From an uncultured Oscillospiraceae bacterium (GTDB taxonomy: Bacteria; Bacillota; Clostridia; Oscillospirales; Acutalibacteraceae): DNA of 6,023 bases. The notes under the pieces are model-generated. The model did not search any database. It was not told where the DNA came from and saw nothing but the letters and a program-made list of their open reading frames with translations. The first letter of the stretch is position 1. Every line of letters starts with the position of its first letter. Where the stretch lies: positions 1 through 6,023 of the forward strand of contig URYX01000119.1 in NCBI GenBank assembly GCA_900552225.1. The letters are read 5' to 3'. Shown piece by piece: positions 5,242 to 6,023 of this stretch. The position numbers and the translations under genes are program-made.

Positions 5242-6023
5242 TCAGATATATCCTTTCGCGCACAGAAGCTCCGCGAGCAGCACGGCTCCGCCGGCCGCAC
5301 CGCGCAGGGTGTTGTGCGAAAGACCGACAAACTTGTAATCGTACTGCGTATCCTCACGCAGACGGCCGAGCGAAATGGCCATGCCGCCCTCCAGATCGCG
5401 GTGCAGCCGCGTCTGCGGCATGGCATCCTCCTCGAAGTAATGCAGGAATTGCTTCGGAGCACTCGGCAGCTCCAGCTCCTGCGGCTCACCGCGGTAGCTC
5501 CGCCAGATTTCGAGAATTTCTTCCTTCTGCGGCTTTTGCGCGAAGCTGCAGTAGACGGCCGCAAAGTGGCCGTCGCTGACCGGGACGCGCAGGCACTGTG
5601 CCGTAAAGGCGGGGGAGGCGGCGGGAACGATACGGTCTCCCTCCACGCGGCCCCAGATCTTCAGCGGCTCCTGCTCGGATTTTTCCTCCTCGCCGCCGAT
5701 ATAGGGAATCATATTGTCCACCATCTCCGGCCAGGTGGCAAAGGTCTTTCCGGCGCCGGAAATGGCCTGATAGGTGCAGACGAGGGCCTTGGTGACGCCG
5801 AACCGCGACAGCGGGAACAGGGCGGGGACATAGCTCTGCAGCGAGCAGTTGGATTTGACGGCGATGAAGCCGCGCTTGGTGCCGAGGCGCTTGCGCTGGG
5901 CGTCGATGATGTGGATGTGGTCCGCATTGATCTCGGGCACGACCATCGGGACGTCCGGGGTGTGGCGGTGAGCCGAATTATTGGAGACGACCGGGCATTC
6001 GAGCTTGGCATATCGCTCCTCGA
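5242..6023 (-). CDS. asd: Aspartate-semialdehyde dehydrogenase, archaeal/fungal-type class (5' end outside window)
   Basis: Asd reduces L-aspartyl 4-phosphate with NADPH to aspartate semialdehyde, the branch point for lysine/diaminopimelate, threonine and methionine. The frame is open from the right edge to the TGA at 5242-5244, giving 259 complete codons. Judging by the family length of about 350-360 residues, roughly 95-100 N-terminal residues with the GxTGxVG nucleotide motif are missing. The fragment shows ECPVVSNNSAHR, then VVPEIN, the catalytic cysteine in KSNCSLQSY (codon 5845-5847), QAISGAGKT, and RVPVSDGH with the probable acid/base histidine (codon 5566-5568). The end, SHNTLRGAAGGAVLLAELL, is strongly conserved. 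These motifs fit the archaeal/fungal-type class found in many Clostridia, not the shorter E. coli or B. subtilis type. Oddity: the residue two before the cysteine is Ser where Pro (PNCS) is usual. It is upstream of dapA by 20 bp and probably in the same operon. The promoter is not in the window. An ATG at 5946 is internal, since similarity continues upstream of it. Confidence 0.96.
   Translation of the reverse strand, partial: EERYAKLECPVVSNNSAHRHTPDVPMVVPEINADHIHIIDAQRKRLGTKRGFIAVKSNCSLQSYVPALFPLSRFGVTKALVCTYQAISGAGKTFATWPEMVDNMIPYIGGEEEKSEQEPLKIWGRVEGDRIVPAASPAFTAQCLRVPVSDGHFAAVYCSFAQKPQKEEILEIWRSYRGEPQELELPSAPKQFLHYFEEDAMPQTRLHRDLEGGMAISLGRLREDTQYDYKFVGLSHNTLRGAAGGAVLLAELLCAKGYI

Noticed and set aside
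4346..5338. Several plus-strand open frames opposite dapA and asd
   Set aside because: They lack family resemblance and ribosome sites, and lie antisense to clearly functional genes.
5740..5775. SGAGKT in Asd resembling a P-loop nucleotide-binding motif
   Set aside because: It is the conserved QAxSGAG loop of aspartate-semialdehyde dehydrogenases following the catalytic cysteine. The rest of the protein has no P-loop NTPase features.

Overview
The window is an ordinary, densely packed piece of bacterial chromosome, visibly G+C-rich, with no mobile elements, RNA genes or CRISPR repeats that I can see. It holds six protein genes in two convergent blocks. The gene order clpX-lon-engB and the type of aspartate-semialdehyde dehydrogenase (the long 'archaeal/fungal' class that is also common in anaerobic Firmicutes) suggest a G+C-rich member of the Clostridia, perhaps a gut Oscillospirales-like lineage. 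That placement is inference from protein resemblance, not a search result.

Left block, + strand (1-3538): the 3' part of clpX (AAA+ unfoldase of the ClpXP protease), a complete lon (ATP-dependent protease La) and a complete engB/ysxC (ribosome-assembly GTPase). This is the well-known Firmicutes order clpX-lon-ysxC. The gaps are short (44 bp and 33 bp) and contain no convincing terminator, so the three genes are probably co-transcribed, linking protein quality control with 50S subunit maturation.

Right block, - strand (3525-6023): asd (5' end outside the window), dapA and dapB, read from right to left. They encode three steps of the aspartate pathway to diaminopimelate and lysine: aspartyl phosphate to aspartate semialdehyde (Asd), condensation with pyruvate (DapA) and reduction to tetrahydrodipicolinate (DapB). 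Asd and dapA are 20 bp apart, and dapA and dapB overlap by 4 bp (ATGA), which fits one operon whose genes follow the order of the reactions. The promoter and any lysine riboswitch would lie beyond the right edge.

The blocks meet tail to tail. The last 14 bp of engB and dapB overlap, so there is no intergenic space for a terminator. No stretch over 300 bp is without a gene. I found no evidence of a previously undescribed system. The points worth a second look are the overlapping convergent 3' ends, start-codon choices, and a few substitutions in otherwise conserved motifs of Lon, DapB and Asd.
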